From: Aminobacter carboxidus
GTDB taxonomy: Bacteria; Pseudomonadota; Alphaproteobacteria; Rhizobiales; Rhizobiaceae
Assembly: GCF_014863355.1 (NCBI RefSeq)
Contig: NZ_JACZEP010000001.1
Location: 620,001 to 684,000, forward strand
DNA: 64,000 nucleotides
Reading direction: 5' to 3'
In this document: positions 1-8,406 of the stretch, piece by piece
Layout of the letters: each line of letters starts with the position of its first letter
Position numbering within the stretch: position 1 is the stretch's first letter
The notes under the pieces: model-generated
Told to the model about the DNA's origin: nothing
Database searches by the model: none
Seen by the model: the letters and a program-made list of their open reading frames with translations, nothing else
Program-made: the position numbers and the translations under genes

Positions 1-63
1 GCCGGGCACGCGGTGACCTACTGGCAGCAGACGCCCGACCGGCGCTGGGAGCGCAAGGCCTGA
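1..63 (+). CDS. holC: DNA polymerase III chi subunit, C-terminal end only
   Basis: Only the last 20 codons and the TGA are in the window, in frame 1. The tail contains HAVTYWQQTPDRRWERKA, which resembles the C-terminus of alphaproteobacterial HolC. In that family HolC links the clamp-loader complex to SSB. The 5' part lies outside the window, so no domain can be checked and the call rests on the tail alone. Confidence 0.5.
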   Translation, partial: AGHAVTYWQQTPDRRWERKA

Positions 64-430
64 CCCGTTGCGCAACGGAACGACGCTGCGCACCGAAACG
101 GCCGCCGCGCCCTGCCAAGCCTGTTGGGTCGACCGCAGGCTATGCCAGGGGCGCGTCGGCGGTGACGTCGATGACGCGCAATTGCGGCGCGACTTTCCCC
201 ATGTGGCTGCGGTCGGCGCAGTCTTCGAGTTTGGCAGGACCTTCGGCCTCGACATGCCGCTGGAACGGGAAGTTGCCGGCAATGGCCGGCCCGGCCTTTC
301 CGGCATGGCGCAAAAGCCGTAGTAGGGGAGCGTCGTCCGTCAAGGGCGGTTGCTGTTTCCGGCCCGACTTCCAGGCGACATAGACTTCCAAGCGGCACAG
401 ACTTCCAAGCGACATAGAGTTTCGAGCGTC
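64..430. other. Gap between holC and the next plus-strand gene, with a short tandem repeat
   Basis: This 367-bp stretch holds a possible minus-strand small gene (listed separately). Its right end, about 366-421, carries a short tandem repeat built on the unit acttccaagcg followed by acatag or gcacag, in three imperfect copies directly before the start of the next gene. I see no clear promoter or terminator. Confidence 0.5.
140..415 (-). CDS. Possible small hypothetical protein
   Basis: This is a 91-residue reading frame opposite the gap after holC. Reading positions roughly 140-330 on the minus strand, about four fifths of third codon positions are G or C, as in real genes here, and the product has an ordinary composition ending in LRVIDVTADAPLA. 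The first 15 or so codons fall in a short tandem repeat, so the true start is uncertain and may lie further in. I do not recognise a family. It may equally be a decayed fragment. Confidence 0.3.
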   Translation of the reverse strand: MSLGSLCRLEVYVAWKSGRKQQPPLTDDAPLLRLLRHAGKAGPAIAGNFPFQRHVEAEGPAKLEDCADRSHMGKVAPQLRVIDVTADAPLA

Positions 431-1081
431 ATGCGGTTCCTGTTTCTGATCATCCTGCTTGCCGGCACCGGTCTCGGTATCCTCTACCCCTGGGCGGCGA
501 CCAATTTTGCCGGTCGCGAGATCGGCACCTACCGCGCCTATGACCGGTCAGGCGGCTATCGCCCGGTCGAGGTCGCGCTGGCGTCGAGCGATGCGCCGGT
601 GCGCGTGCTGGTGGATCTGACCACGCTGGCGCCGCCGCAGGTCAATCCGGCAAGTGCCGTGCTGACCATCACCGCCTCGACGCGCGGCCAGACCGTGCTG
701 GCCGAGGCGCTGAATTTCTACGACACCACCCCGCGCGAGCGCAGCCCGCAGCTGCCCGACCCGGTGTTCCGCGACGATGCCGGGCTGATCCGCGAAGTCC
801 AGCCGGGAAGCTATCGCTTCGTCATCGAGCAGGGCGATGCCGACAACATCCAGATCCAGCGCGTCGATCTCATATTGCGTTCGGGCGGCCTCGAGGTCGA
901 CGAGCGCGCCCAGCCGATCGGGTTGTCGCTGCTGGCCGTTGGCTTCGTCGGCCTGGTGCTGTCTTTGCGCCGCAAAAAGGACAGCCGGCCCGACAATCCA
1001 AATTCCCAGGCGCCCAATTCGCAGCAGCCAAATTCTCGGCAGCCTGCGCCGCGCTGGGGCAGGGACGCCGACAAGTCATGA
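431..1081 (+). CDS. Hypothetical membrane-anchored protein (216 aa)
   Basis: Starting at ATG 431 gives an N-terminal hydrophobic segment (FLFLIILLAGTGLGILY, about residues 3-20), an extracytoplasmic-looking beta-rich middle, and a second hydrophobic stretch (LSLLAVGFVGLVLSL, about residues 163-178) followed by a basic, Asn/Gln/Pro-rich tail. It therefore looks like a two-TM protein with a periplasmic domain. An in-frame upstream extension to 350 would run through repeat sequence and is rejected. Its TGA overlaps the rlmJ ATG by 4 bp, so the two are probably translationally coupled. No function is assigned. Confidence 0.75.
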   Translation: MRFLFLIILLAGTGLGILYPWAATNFAGREIGTYRAYDRSGGYRPVEVALASSDAPVRVLVDLTTLAPPQVNPASAVLTITASTRGQTVLAEALNFYDTTPRERSPQLPDPVFRDDAGLIREVQPGSYRFVIEQGDADNIQIQRVDLILRSGGLEVDERAQPIGLSLLAVGFVGLVLSLRRKKDSRPDNPNSQAPNSQQPNSRQPAPRWGRDADKS

Positions 1082-1938
1082 ACTATCGCCACGCCTATCA
1101 TGCCGGGAATTTTGCCGACGTGGTCAAGCACGCCGTGCTCGCCCGGCTGGTCGAATATCTCAAGCGCAAGGACAAGGCGTTTCGCGTCATCGACACCCAT
1201 GCCGGCATCGGGCTCTACGACCTCGGATCGGCAGAGGCCGAAAAGACAGGCGAGTGGCATGACGGCATCGGCCGCCTGATCGAGGCCCAATTGCCTGTCG
1301 ATGCCGCGGCATTGCTGGCGCCCTATCTCGACGCCGTCAGGGCGGTCAATGCCGAGGGCCGGATCGAGCGCTATCCCGGCTCGCCTGTCATCGCGCGGCA
1401 TCTCATGCGCAAGCAGGACCGCCTCTCGGCGATCGAACTGCACCCCGAGGACGCAAGGACGCTGGCCCAGCAGTTCGAAGGCGACTTCCAGACCCGGGTC
1501 ACCGAACTCGACGGCTGGCTGGCGCTGGGCGCGCATCTGCCGCCCAAGGAAAAGCGCGGGCTGGTGCTCGTCGATCCGCCCTTCGAGATCGGCGGCGAGT
1601 TCGACCGGCTGGTCGACGGGCTGAAGAAGGCGCACCGGCGCTGGCCGGGCGGCATCTTCGCCTTGTGGTATCCGGTCAAGGACCGCAAGGCGGTGGCGGC
1701 GTTCCGCACAGCGCTCGCCGACGCTGCCATCCCCAAGATCATGGACATCGAATTCTACATCCGCCAGCCCTCGGCCGAGCCCAGGCTCGACGGCACCGGC
1801 ATGGTGGTGGTCAACCCGCCCTACCAGCTGGAGGCCGAGCTTAAGACCATGCTGCCGGCGCTCGGCAAGCTGCTGGCCGAAGGGCCTGGCGCGCGCTGGT
1901 CGGTCGAGTGGCTTGCAGGTGAAGCCGCGGCTGCTTGA
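1078..1938 (+). CDS. rlmJ: 23S rRNA (adenine(2030)-N6)-methyltransferase RlmJ
   Basis: The 286-residue product begins MNYRHAYHAGNFADVVKH, the signature N-terminus of RlmJ (YhiR), and has DTHAGIGLYDL (SAM site, about residues 40-50) and VLVDPPFE, the DPPF/Y catalytic motif of N6-adenine methyltransferases, at about residues 162-169. Length matches the family (about 280). RlmJ methylates A2030 of 23S rRNA. The start overlaps the stop of the preceding membrane protein by 4 bp. Confidence 0.95.
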   Translation: MNYRHAYHAGNFADVVKHAVLARLVEYLKRKDKAFRVIDTHAGIGLYDLGSAEAEKTGEWHDGIGRLIEAQLPVDAAALLAPYLDAVRAVNAEGRIERYPGSPVIARHLMRKQDRLSAIELHPEDARTLAQQFEGDFQTRVTELDGWLALGAHLPPKEKRGLVLVDPPFEIGGEFDRLVDGLKKAHRRWPGGIFALWYPVKDRKAVAAFRTALADAAIPKIMDIEFYIRQPSAEPRLDGTGMVVVNPPYQLEAELKTMLPALGKLLAEGPGARWSVEWLAGEAAAA

Positions 1939-1991
1939 CCGCAAGGCGGCGAAACCGCAAACTGCGCGACACAAGCCTTGGAGTGGGAACC

Positions 1992-2435
1992 ATGAGTCGC
2001 GTCGCCAGCACCATCTTTGCCGCCATGATCGGCCTCGGAGCGGCCCTGTCGGGCGCGGGCTCTGCGCAGGCAGCCGACCTTTCGGTCGGCGCCGACTATT
2101 CCGATCCGGGCATCTGCGGCAATGCGGCGGTGCTCAACCGCATCACCAGCCGCTTCAGCTACCAGGTTCGCCACGTGCCGAACCTTCCGCAGGTCGCCAT
2201 CACCGATTTCCAGCGCATCCATGAACACCGCTACGAGCCGGCCGATGAGAGCCATCCGATCGGCCGCCGTTATTGCGGCGCGACCGTGGTTCTTTCTGAC
2301 GGCGCCGACCGCGACATCTGGTACCTGATCGAGGAAGGCATGGGCTTTGCCTCGATCGGCGACAATGTCGAGTTCTGCGTCTCGGGCTTCGACCGCTGGT
2401 ATGTCTATAACGGCCGCTGCCGCGTCCTGCGCTGA
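1992..2435 (+). CDS. Hypothetical secreted protein (147 aa)
   Basis: ATG 1992 opens a protein with a clear Sec signal peptide (MSRVASTIFAAMIGLGAALS...AQA, cleavage near residue 26) and a mature domain of about 120 residues with three to four cysteines (GICGN, RYCGA, EFCVSG, GRCRV) that could form disulfides in the periplasm. An upstream in-frame extension to 1935 adds only a basic stretch and is rejected. It sits 16 bp ahead of the RNase T2 gene. I do not recognise the family. Confidence 0.8.
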   Translation: MSRVASTIFAAMIGLGAALSGAGSAQAADLSVGADYSDPGICGNAAVLNRITSRFSYQVRHVPNLPQVAITDFQRIHEHRYEPADESHPIGRRYCGATVVLSDGADRDIWYLIEEGMGFASIGDNVEFCVSGFDRWYVYNGRCRVLR

Positions 2436-2451
2436 GGCCGGCTCGGCTGAC

Positions 2452-3165
2452 ATGATCCGCAACGTCCTGAGGGTCGCGCTGACAAGTGCGGCCTTTGCCT
2501 TGTTGGCCGCCTGTGCGCCGGCCGAGCAGTCGCAGCCCTCCGACAAGACATCGACCGAAACCAAGCAGGCGGCCGCGGTCGTCCCGCGCGGCGAGGGCTT
2601 CGACTTCTACGTCCTGGCTCTGTCGTGGTCGCCGAGCTATTGCGAGGCCGAGGGCGAGCAGGCCAATGGCCAGCAATGCCGCGCCGGCCGCCCCTATGGC
2701 TTCGTCGTGCATGGGCTGTGGCCGCAATATGAGCGCGGCTTTCCCGAGAGCTGCCCGACCGGCAACAGCGACGTTTCGAGCGACAGGCTGCGCAGCCTCT
2801 ACGACCTGATACCCTCGGCCGGCCTGATCCGCCACCAGTGGCGCAAGCACGGCAGCTGCAGCGGGCTCGGCCAGGACGACTATTTCAAGGTGCTGCGGGC
2901 GGCCCGCGAGAAGATCGAAATTCCAAAGGAATTCAAGAGCCTGGAGAGCTATCGCACGCTGTCGCCCGATCAGGCCGAGCGTGCCTTCCTGCAGTCCAAT
3001 CCTCAGATGTCGGCCGCTTCGGTCGCGGTGACCTGCGACCGGCGCTTACTGCGCGAGGTGCGCATCTGCATGGGCAAGGATCTCGCTTTCCGCGCCTGTC
3101 CCGAGATCGACCGCCGCAGCTGCCGCCTCGACAGGGTGGTGATGCCGCCGGTGCGTGCCCGCTGA
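2452..3165 (+). CDS. Ribonuclease T2 family lipoprotein
   Basis: Both active-site blocks of the T2 family are present: CAS I as FVVHGLWPQY (about residues 82-91) and CAS II as IRHQWRKHGSC (about residues 125-135), each supplying a catalytic histidine. From ATG 2452 the N-terminus is a lipoprotein signal with lipobox LAAC at Cys21, so the enzyme is probably membrane-anchored in the periplasm. Several cysteines could pair. T2 enzymes cut single-stranded RNA without strong base preference and the likely role is scavenging of external RNA. It follows the secreted protein at 1992 closely. Confidence 0.9.
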   Translation: MIRNVLRVALTSAAFALLAACAPAEQSQPSDKTSTETKQAAAVVPRGEGFDFYVLALSWSPSYCEAEGEQANGQQCRAGRPYGFVVHGLWPQYERGFPESCPTGNSDVSSDRLRSLYDLIPSAGLIRHQWRKHGSCSGLGQDDYFKVLRAAREKIEIPKEFKSLESYRTLSPDQAERAFLQSNPQMSAASVAVTCDRRLLREVRICMGKDLAFRACPEIDRRSCRLDRVVMPPVRAR

Positions 3166-3296
3166 TTTTGCCAGCGGCGTGCTCTGCCGGCCGCCTGAAT
3201 CTGCCGCCCGATGGTTCTGTTGGCCACTGATTCTACCGGCACCGTGTTGCCGCGGCAGCGCGTGCTGCTATGGTCGCCGGCGCAAAGGGGACCTCC

Positions 3297-3896
3297 ATGC
3301 CGAAACTCTTCTATTCTCCCGCTTCGCCCTACAGCGGCAAGGTCCGCATGGCGGCCGCTTACGTTGGCATCGCGGTCGAATCCGTCACCGTCGAAACCGG
3401 GCCGCAGCCGGCGCTTTTGACCGACGTCAATCCGCTCGGCAAGATCCCGGTCTGGATCACCGACGACGGGCAGAGCATCTATGACAGCCGCGTCATCACC
3501 CAGTATCTGAACCGGCTTTCCGGCAACAAGCTGTTCCCGCGCAATGCCGAAAAGCGCCTCGATGCCGAACGTCTGGAGGCACTGGCCGACGGCATCTGCG
3601 ATTGCCTCTTGGCGATCGTCTACGAACGCCGCGCTCGTCCCGAGGAGATCGTCCACCAGCCCTGGATCGACAAGCAGTGGACCAAGGCGACGCGCGCGCT
3701 CGACCTGCTCAACGCCAACCCGCCGAAGCTGCCCAAGGCGATCAGCGCAGGCCAGATCGCGCTCAGGGCGGCGATCGGCTATCTCGACCTGCGCTTTGCC
3801 GGCAAGTGGGAGAAGGGTCGCCCGCGCCTCAAGCGCTGGGCCGCCCGCTTCGACGAGAAGTTCCCGGAGCTCAAGGCGATCATCCCGCAAGGCTGA
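3297..3896 (+). CDS. Glutathione S-transferase family protein
   Basis: From ATG 3297 the 199-residue product starts MPKLFYSPASPYSGKVRMAA, a thioredoxin-fold GST N-terminus with the S-P-Y-S position where GSTs carry their catalytic Ser/Cys. NPLGKIPVW gives the cis-proline and the SRVITQYLN region binds the gamma-glutamyl group. The remainder is an all-helical C-terminal domain. The substrate is unknown. An alternative start at 3270 would add nine residues. Confidence 0.88.
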   Translation: MPKLFYSPASPYSGKVRMAAAYVGIAVESVTVETGPQPALLTDVNPLGKIPVWITDDGQSIYDSRVITQYLNRLSGNKLFPRNAEKRLDAERLEALADGICDCLLAIVYERRARPEEIVHQPWIDKQWTKATRALDLLNANPPKLPKAISAGQIALRAAIGYLDLRFAGKWEKGRPRLKRWAARFDEKFPELKAIIPQG

Positions 3897-3942
3897 CGTG
3901 CCGCCGGGTCGGCTTCCGGTCGCCTCTGCTCGGGCCTGGCGC

Positions 3943-4818
3943 TCAGGCCTGGTTGGACAGCTTCAGCCAGCTCTCGGGCAGGATGTCGGGATTGCTGGCG
4001 GACGGATCGGCAAACCACGACGCCGGCCCGATGACGATCTTGTCGGGCGCCGGGTTGAGCCAGGCGCCCCACCAGGAAAAGCTGGAATTGGCGATGATGT
4101 GATGGCGGCAGGCGCTCATCAGGCGCATGTCCTCATAGTCGGCGTCGCGGCCATTATGGCCCATCACCCGTTTCTCCACCGGGAAGGAGAGGTTGTCGCG
4201 GGCCCAACCGGGATCGTCGGAGAAGACGTAGATGACGGGCTCTTGCGGCATCTTCGAGGCCATCAGATCGACGGCCTTTGCGTAATATTGCTGCGAGCAG
4301 GCGGCAAACAGCGCCTGGTTTTCCGGCAAAAGATAGTCGCCGCGCCGGACATGCAGCGAGATCGCCGGACAGGCGGCGATGTCGGCGAGGTGCCTGGCGT
4401 TTTCGGCGCTGGGCGGCGTGACGATGCGCAGATCGTTGCGGATCGTGTCGATGCAGTCGGCGAAATAGCGCTCAGACTGCCAGTAGCCGTCGAGCCAGAG
4501 ATTGCTGCGCGGGGTGAGCATCGTCGCGTCGAAACCGAGGCCGTTCTCCTTGACGCGATGCGGGAACCGCCCCGATGCGTGCCAGAGATAATAACGCAGC
4601 CGCTCCTGCCTCCGCCGCGGCGGCAGCGTGCCGGCGGTCACGGCCGGACCGATGTTGAAATGGCCGAGCCGGAAGGTGACCGAAGCCGACGCCTCGAACC
4701 ACCTGGTGTCGAGCAGCAGCGCGCTCTGGCTGCGCAGCGCCATGGCACGTCCCATGGCGAACTGGAACATCTGGTTGCCCAGGCCGGCATAGATCGTGCT
4801 GACGATGTGCCGTGTCAT
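3943..4818 (-). CDS. Alpha-1,2-fucosyltransferase family (GT11) glycosyltransferase
   Basis: The product (291 aa from ATG 4818) has the GT11 N-terminal motif YAGLGNQMFQFAMGRAMAL (about residues 9-27) and the HxRRGDY motif (LHVRRGDYLL, about residues 147-156) used to bind GDP-fucose. The end of the frame contains SSFSWWGAWL, also typical of the family. It probably adds fucose to a surface polysaccharide or LPS. The upstream in-frame sequence to 5178 crosses a repeat element and is not coding. An FkbM methyltransferase lies beyond that element. Confidence 0.88.
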   Translation of the reverse strand: MTRHIVSTIYAGLGNQMFQFAMGRAMALRSQSALLLDTRWFEASASVTFRLGHFNIGPAVTAGTLPPRRRQERLRYYLWHASGRFPHRVKENGLGFDATMLTPRSNLWLDGYWQSERYFADCIDTIRNDLRIVTPPSAENARHLADIAACPAISLHVRRGDYLLPENQALFAACSQQYYAKAVDLMASKMPQEPVIYVFSDDPGWARDNLSFPVEKRVMGHNGRDADYEDMRLMSACRHHIIANSSFSWWGAWLNPAPDKIVIGPASWFADPSASNPDILPESWLKLSNQA

Positions 4819-5717
4819 GTGTATTGGCCGATGCAAATCATGCCGCTTAGTGCCAGCGGCGGCAGCGGAAATCAAATTCGAAGCGGCTGCGACGGAGCTG
4901 CGCTCCTGTTCCGCCCTAGGATGACGAAGGGGTGGGGGCGTCGCCGCCGATTGCCGAGCGCCGTCTCCCCACTTCGTCGCCGAGCGATGTCTCTCGACTT
5001 CGTCATCCTCGGGCTTGACCCTAGGATCCATGCCGTGAGGGTGAGGAATGCGGAGAGGGCAGAAGAAAGAGCACTTGTTTGCTCGCCTGAACACAGTTGC
5101 CATGCCGTGAGGGTGAGGAGCGTGATGCGGGTGAAGAAAGAGCAGGCCTGAACCGCCTGTGCGCTGCCGCAAGGTCACGGCATGGATCCCAGGGTCTCCG
5201 CGTCGCTGCGCTCCTGCTCCGCCCTAGGATGACGAAGCGAAGAGGCCGCTCGCGGCAACCGGCTCACCACCTAAGCCCGCGACGATGCCCCCGCCCTTCG
5301 TCATCCTAGGGCGAAGCAGGAGCGAAGCTCCGTCGCGGCGACCCTAGGATCCATGCCGTGAAGGTGAGGAATGCGGAGAGGGCAGAAGAAGGATCAACTG
5401 TTTGCTCGCTTGAACACAGTTGCCATGCCGTGAGGGCGAGGAAATGTGGGACGGTGCAGAAAGAGGCCGCGTTCTTGACCGCTTGAGCCCGGCTGCAAGG
5501 TCACGGCATGGATCCCAGGGTCTCCGCGACGGAGCTGCGCTCCTGCTCCGCCCTAGGATGACGAAGGACGGGGGGCGTCCGTGTCGGCCAAATGACGGTT
5601 CGGACAATCCGCAAGCGCGGGAAGGGGGCCACCGACCAGCTTCTGCACAGCCGTCTCGCCGCCGCCGTATCCAACCGGCAAGGTCTCGTCTAATGGGCGA
5701 TCGAGGCAGGCGTTGTA
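4819..5717. repeat. Non-coding gap holding three arms of a palindromic, MITE-like repeat
   Basis: This 899-bp stretch has no convincing gene. It contains a full element at 5296-5566, a second copy with a degraded left arm at about 4998-5236, and a lone right arm at about 4886-4937. All three end in ccctaggatgacgaag or its complement. The copies also share a direct-repeat core of about 100 bp (5018-5120 and 5341-5443). Long reading frames crossing the region are artefacts of its high GC. Confidence 0.8.
5296..5566. mobile_element. MITE-like element with about 66-bp terminal inverted repeats
   Basis: The left arm (5296-5361, starting cttcgtcatcctaggg) matches the reverse complement of the right arm (5501-5566, ending ccctaggatgacgaag) with only a few mismatches over 66 bp. 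About 140 bp of core lies between them with no open frame. The same arms recur at 4998-5236 and 4886-4937. Such short palindromic, non-coding, multi-copy elements are common between rhizobial genes. No target-site duplication was identified. Confidence 0.65.
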
Positions 5718-6479
5718 ATGTCGCCGGCCAGCACAGGGGCAACAATGTTCCGACAGTTACTCGGCCAGTTTGGTGTTCTCGAAAGGCCCCGCGAGCCGCT
5801 GGTGCTGCTGCGCGAAGGTTTGTGCGCGCGCCTCGGGCTGAAGACGGCGATCCATGTCGGGGCCCATTATGGCGAGGAGCGTGAGGCTTATGAGGCGCTC
5901 GGGCTGACCGATGTGTTGTGGGTCGAAGCCTCGACAGGCGTCTACAGGGAACTCCTCGAGCGCCTGGCAAAGCCTAGCGGACACGGAACGCGCCATGTCG
6001 CGGTGAATTCGTTTGCCTCCGACAAGGCAGGCGACGAGGTCGTGCTGCGCCAGTTCAGCAATGAGGGGGCGTCGAGCTCGATCTTTGCGGCGACGGATCT
6101 GTTTCGGCAGACATGGCCGGAGGTCGGCGAAACCGGCGGCTCGGAAGAGGTCGGCACCGACACGCTCGACCACATCGCCATGGTCAACGGCTTTGACAAC
6201 GCCGACCTGGTGGCTGCCGACGTGCAGGGTGCGGAACTGATGGTGCTGAAGGGCGCAACCGGCCTGCTGGCGCAAGCCAAGGCGGTGATCGTCGAAGTGT
6301 CCCTACAGCGCTTCTATGACGGCGGCGTGCTGCAGCCGGAGCTACGTCAGTTCCTCAGGCAGCATGGCTTCATCGAAGTCCGGCGGCCGCCCAACCATGG
6401 CGACCAGCTGTTCCTGCGCAAGAGCCTGTTCGGCCCCATCCGCCGCTTCAGCGACAGCATCAGGGAGCGTCGCGGCTAG
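5718..6479 (+). CDS. FkbM family methyltransferase
   Basis: The product has AIHVGAHYGEE (about residues 44-54), the glycine-rich SAM motif of FkbM-type methyltransferases, then VLWVEAS, and further on DLVAADVQGAELMVLKGA, matching the family D-V-Q/E-G-x-E-x-x-V-L-x-G block. FkbM enzymes O-methylate sugars or other small groups, and next to a fucosyltransferase the likely role is surface-glycan modification. The start could be ATG 5718 (253 aa) or ATG 5745 (244 aa); the latter has AGGGG just upstream. A strong terminator follows. Confidence 0.85.
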   Translation: MSPASTGATMFRQLLGQFGVLERPREPLVLLREGLCARLGLKTAIHVGAHYGEEREAYEALGLTDVLWVEASTGVYRELLERLAKPSGHGTRHVAVNSFASDKAGDEVVLRQFSNEGASSSIFAATDLFRQTWPEVGETGGSEEVGTDTLDHIAMVNGFDNADLVAADVQGAELMVLKGATGLLAQAKAVIVEVSLQRFYDGGVLQPELRQFLRQHGFIEVRRPPNHGDQLFLRKSLFGPIRRFSDSIRERRG

Positions 6480-6514
6480 AGGAAACGACGCCCCGCCGGG
6501 AAAAAAAGACTACA

Positions 6515-6542
6515 AAAAAGCCGGGCGCGAGCCCGGCTTTTT
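6515..6542. terminator. Bidirectional intrinsic terminator
   Basis: A perfect 12-bp stem (aaaaagccgggc) closes a GCGA loop, with A and T tracts on either side. It serves the FkbM gene from the left and the convergent porin gene from the right. Confidence 0.92.
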
Positions 6543-6564
6543 CGTGTGTGCTGATCCCCAGGGA

Positions 6565-7224
6565 TCAGAACTTCATACCGACGCCGAACTGGATGCGGTG
6601 ATCCTTGTTCGAGATCTCGGTGTTGCCTGCGCCGAGGGCGAAGGTGTCGGTGCCGAGGTCGGTGTAGCGGTACTCGACGCGGCCGAAGACCTGTTCGGTG
6701 AGCTTGACGTCGGTGCCGACGCCGGCAGTCCAGCCGAGCATGGTGTTCTTGTCTTCGATGCCGCCCTGCGTTGCCTTGACCTGTGCGCCAGCGCCACCAG
6801 CGGTAGCGTAGAGCAGGATGTCAGGGGTCACGACATAGCCGAGACGGGCGCGCAGCGAGCCTTCGAAGCCGTTCTTGACCGAGGTGCCGGCGTTGTCGCC
6901 TTCGACACCGCTGTAGCCGAGGTCGCCTTCAGCGCCGAGGACGAAGTTTTCCATCTGGTAGTTGTAACCAGCGAAAGCGCCGCCGAGGAAGCCGCTGGTG
7001 CTGATCTTGTTGCCGGCAGCGTCAGCTTCGCCGCTGAAGCCGTAGCCGAGCGTCACACCGGCATAGGGGCCGGACCAGGTGTTGACCGGCGGCTGTTCCA
7101 TCGGCGCGGCAGGTGCCGGCGGCTCTTCCATGACGACGTCGGCAGCGAACGAAGGCATCGAAGCCAGCGCGACCAGGCCGAACGCCGCTGCAAGCGGACG
7201 AGCGTGCTTGAGAATGGCAGTCAT
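6565..7224 (-). CDS. Outer-membrane beta-barrel protein, Omp25/31-like
   Basis: The 219-residue product has a signal peptide (MTAILKHARPLAAAFG...SFAA, cleavage after about residue 27) and a short Pro-rich linker (EEPPAPAAPMEQPP). The following eight-strand barrel pattern includes WSGPYAGVTLGYGFSG, GGAFAGYNYQ, FGRVEYRYTDLG and a C-terminal strand ending GVGMKF with the terminal Phe required by the BAM machinery. This matches rhizobial and brucellar Omp25/Omp31 and RopB-type proteins. The RBS aaggag is 8 nt before the ATG. The upstream leader carries a stem-loop (see 7269-7310). Confidence 0.9.
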   Translation of the reverse strand: MTAILKHARPLAAAFGLVALASMPSFAADVVMEEPPAPAAPMEQPPVNTWSGPYAGVTLGYGFSGEADAAGNKISTSGFLGGAFAGYNYQMENFVLGAEGDLGYSGVEGDNAGTSVKNGFEGSLRARLGYVVTPDILLYATAGGAGAQVKATQGGIEDKNTMLGWTAGVGTDVKLTEQVFGRVEYRYTDLGTDTFALGAGNTEISNKDHRIQFGVGMKF

Positions 7225-7641
7225 TGTTTTACTCCTTAAGCCAACTACACACTGGCTCTTTTTTAACTGGCGCCCCTAGCCCGTCCGGGGGGAGAAACGG
7301 GCTGGGCGCCGAACAGTTCCGAATGTCGTGTCGAAATGCGGCTGAACCGAACCTGAAGTTGGGTGATTGCCCGGCGCAAATGAGGCTGAAGCGTGACGTT
7401 GCATGCGTGCAACAGCCGTGTCAGGAGCTTTGCCAGCCATTTGCCTGAAGCCGCTTGGTACAAGGGGTTGGGCGTTCTATATCTCGCATGCCGGCCTGCT
7501 TCGCCGGCAGGTTTTCGGGCGGTATCGTTGGCATTCGCCACATTGCCGCCAGATCGATGAACGGCTTTTTACAGAGGTTACCAAGAGGTAGCCGAAGCCT
7601 GGCTTTGCGGAAGCTGGCGGATAGCAGGAGAGGACGACTGG
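7225..7641. other. Divergent intergenic region between porin and SDR genes, with a 5'-leader stem-loop
   Basis: No gene is supported here. At 7269-7310 the arms ggcgcc and agcccgt are repeated in inverted order around a GA-rich loop, about 45 nt upstream of the porin ATG and therefore probably within its mRNA leader. The SDR gene start at 7642 is preceded by an aggag-type site (around 7627). Confidence 0.5.
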
Positions 7642-8406
7642 ATGGCTGACATGGCAGGCAACGTGCTGGTGACGGGTGGGGCCAAGCGCATCGGCCGCGC
7701 CATCGTCGAAGACCTTGCCGCGCATGGCTTTGGCGTTGCCATCCATTGCAACCATGCGCGCAAGGCCGCCGACGATCTCGCCGCCACCATCAATGCCGGC
7801 GGCGGCAGGGCCGTCGTCGTCGAGGCCGACCTCGCCGACATGGCTGATGTGGACGGCCTTGTCGCCGATGCCACAGCCAGGCTCGGGCCGATCTCGCTGC
7901 TGGTCAACAATGCGTCGGCCTTCGAAGTCGATTCGGTCACCGATTTCGGCTGGGAGGTGTGGGACAGGCATTTCGCCCTGCATGTGAAGACGCCGGCACT
8001 GCTGGCCAAGAATTTCGCCGCGGCACTGCCCGAGGGCGCCGAAGGCCTGATCGTCAACATGATCGACCAGCGCGTGCTCAAGCCGACGCCGCAATATTTC
8101 TCCTATTCGCTGTCGAAGGCGGCGATGTGGGCGGCGACAAGGACGATGGCGCAGGCGCTGGCGCCTAGGATTCGCGTCAATGCCATCGGACCCGGCCCGA
8201 CGCTGCCGAGCTCGCGCCAGGATGCCGCCGCCTTTGCAGCCCAGCTCGACGGGCTGATCCTCAAGCACGGGCCGGCGCTGGCCGAATTCGGCGCGACGAT
8301 CCGCTATCTCTGGCAGTCGCGGTCGGTGACCGGCCAGATGATCGCGCTGGACGGCGGACAGCATCTTGCCTGGCAGACGCCCGACGTGACAGGCATTGTG
8401 GAATGA
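7642..8406 (+). CDS. SDR family oxidoreductase, pteridine-reductase-like
   Basis: A classical short-chain dehydrogenase fold of 254 residues: nucleotide motif [12 protein letters not shown] (about residues 9-20), LVNNAS, and the catalytic pair YSLSK (about residues 153-157). The T-G-x3-R-x-G form of the cofactor loop and an Asp before the catalytic Tyr (NMIDQRV) are features of PTR1/FolM-type pteridine reductases rather than fatty-acid or sugar SDRs. Reduction of dihydro- or tetrahydropterins is therefore possible but inferred. It overlaps uvrC by 4 bp and heads a row of genes with pgsA and moaDE. Confidence 0.85.
   Translation: MADMAGNVLVTGGAKRIGRAIVEDLAAHGFGVAIHCNHARKAADDLAATINAGGGRAVVVEADLADMADVDGLVADATARLGPISLLVNNASAFEVDSVTDFGWEVWDRHFALHVKTPALLAKNFAAALPEGAEGLIVNMIDQRVLKPTPQYFSYSLSKAAMWAATRTMAQALAPRIRVNAIGPGPTLPSSRQDAAAFAAQLDGLILKHGPALAEFGATIRYLWQSRSVTGQMIALDGGQHLAWQTPDVTGIVE

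Noticed and set aside
811-1974. Minus-strand frame of 387 codons opposite rlmJ
   Set aside because: It mirrors the codons of rlmJ and the preceding gene and has no recognisable domain.
3544-5151. Plus-strand open frame of 535 codons
   Set aside because: It runs through the GST gene in another frame, opposite the whole fucosyltransferase and across the MITE-like repeats; its composition is Arg/Ser/Pro-rich as in GC-driven shadows.
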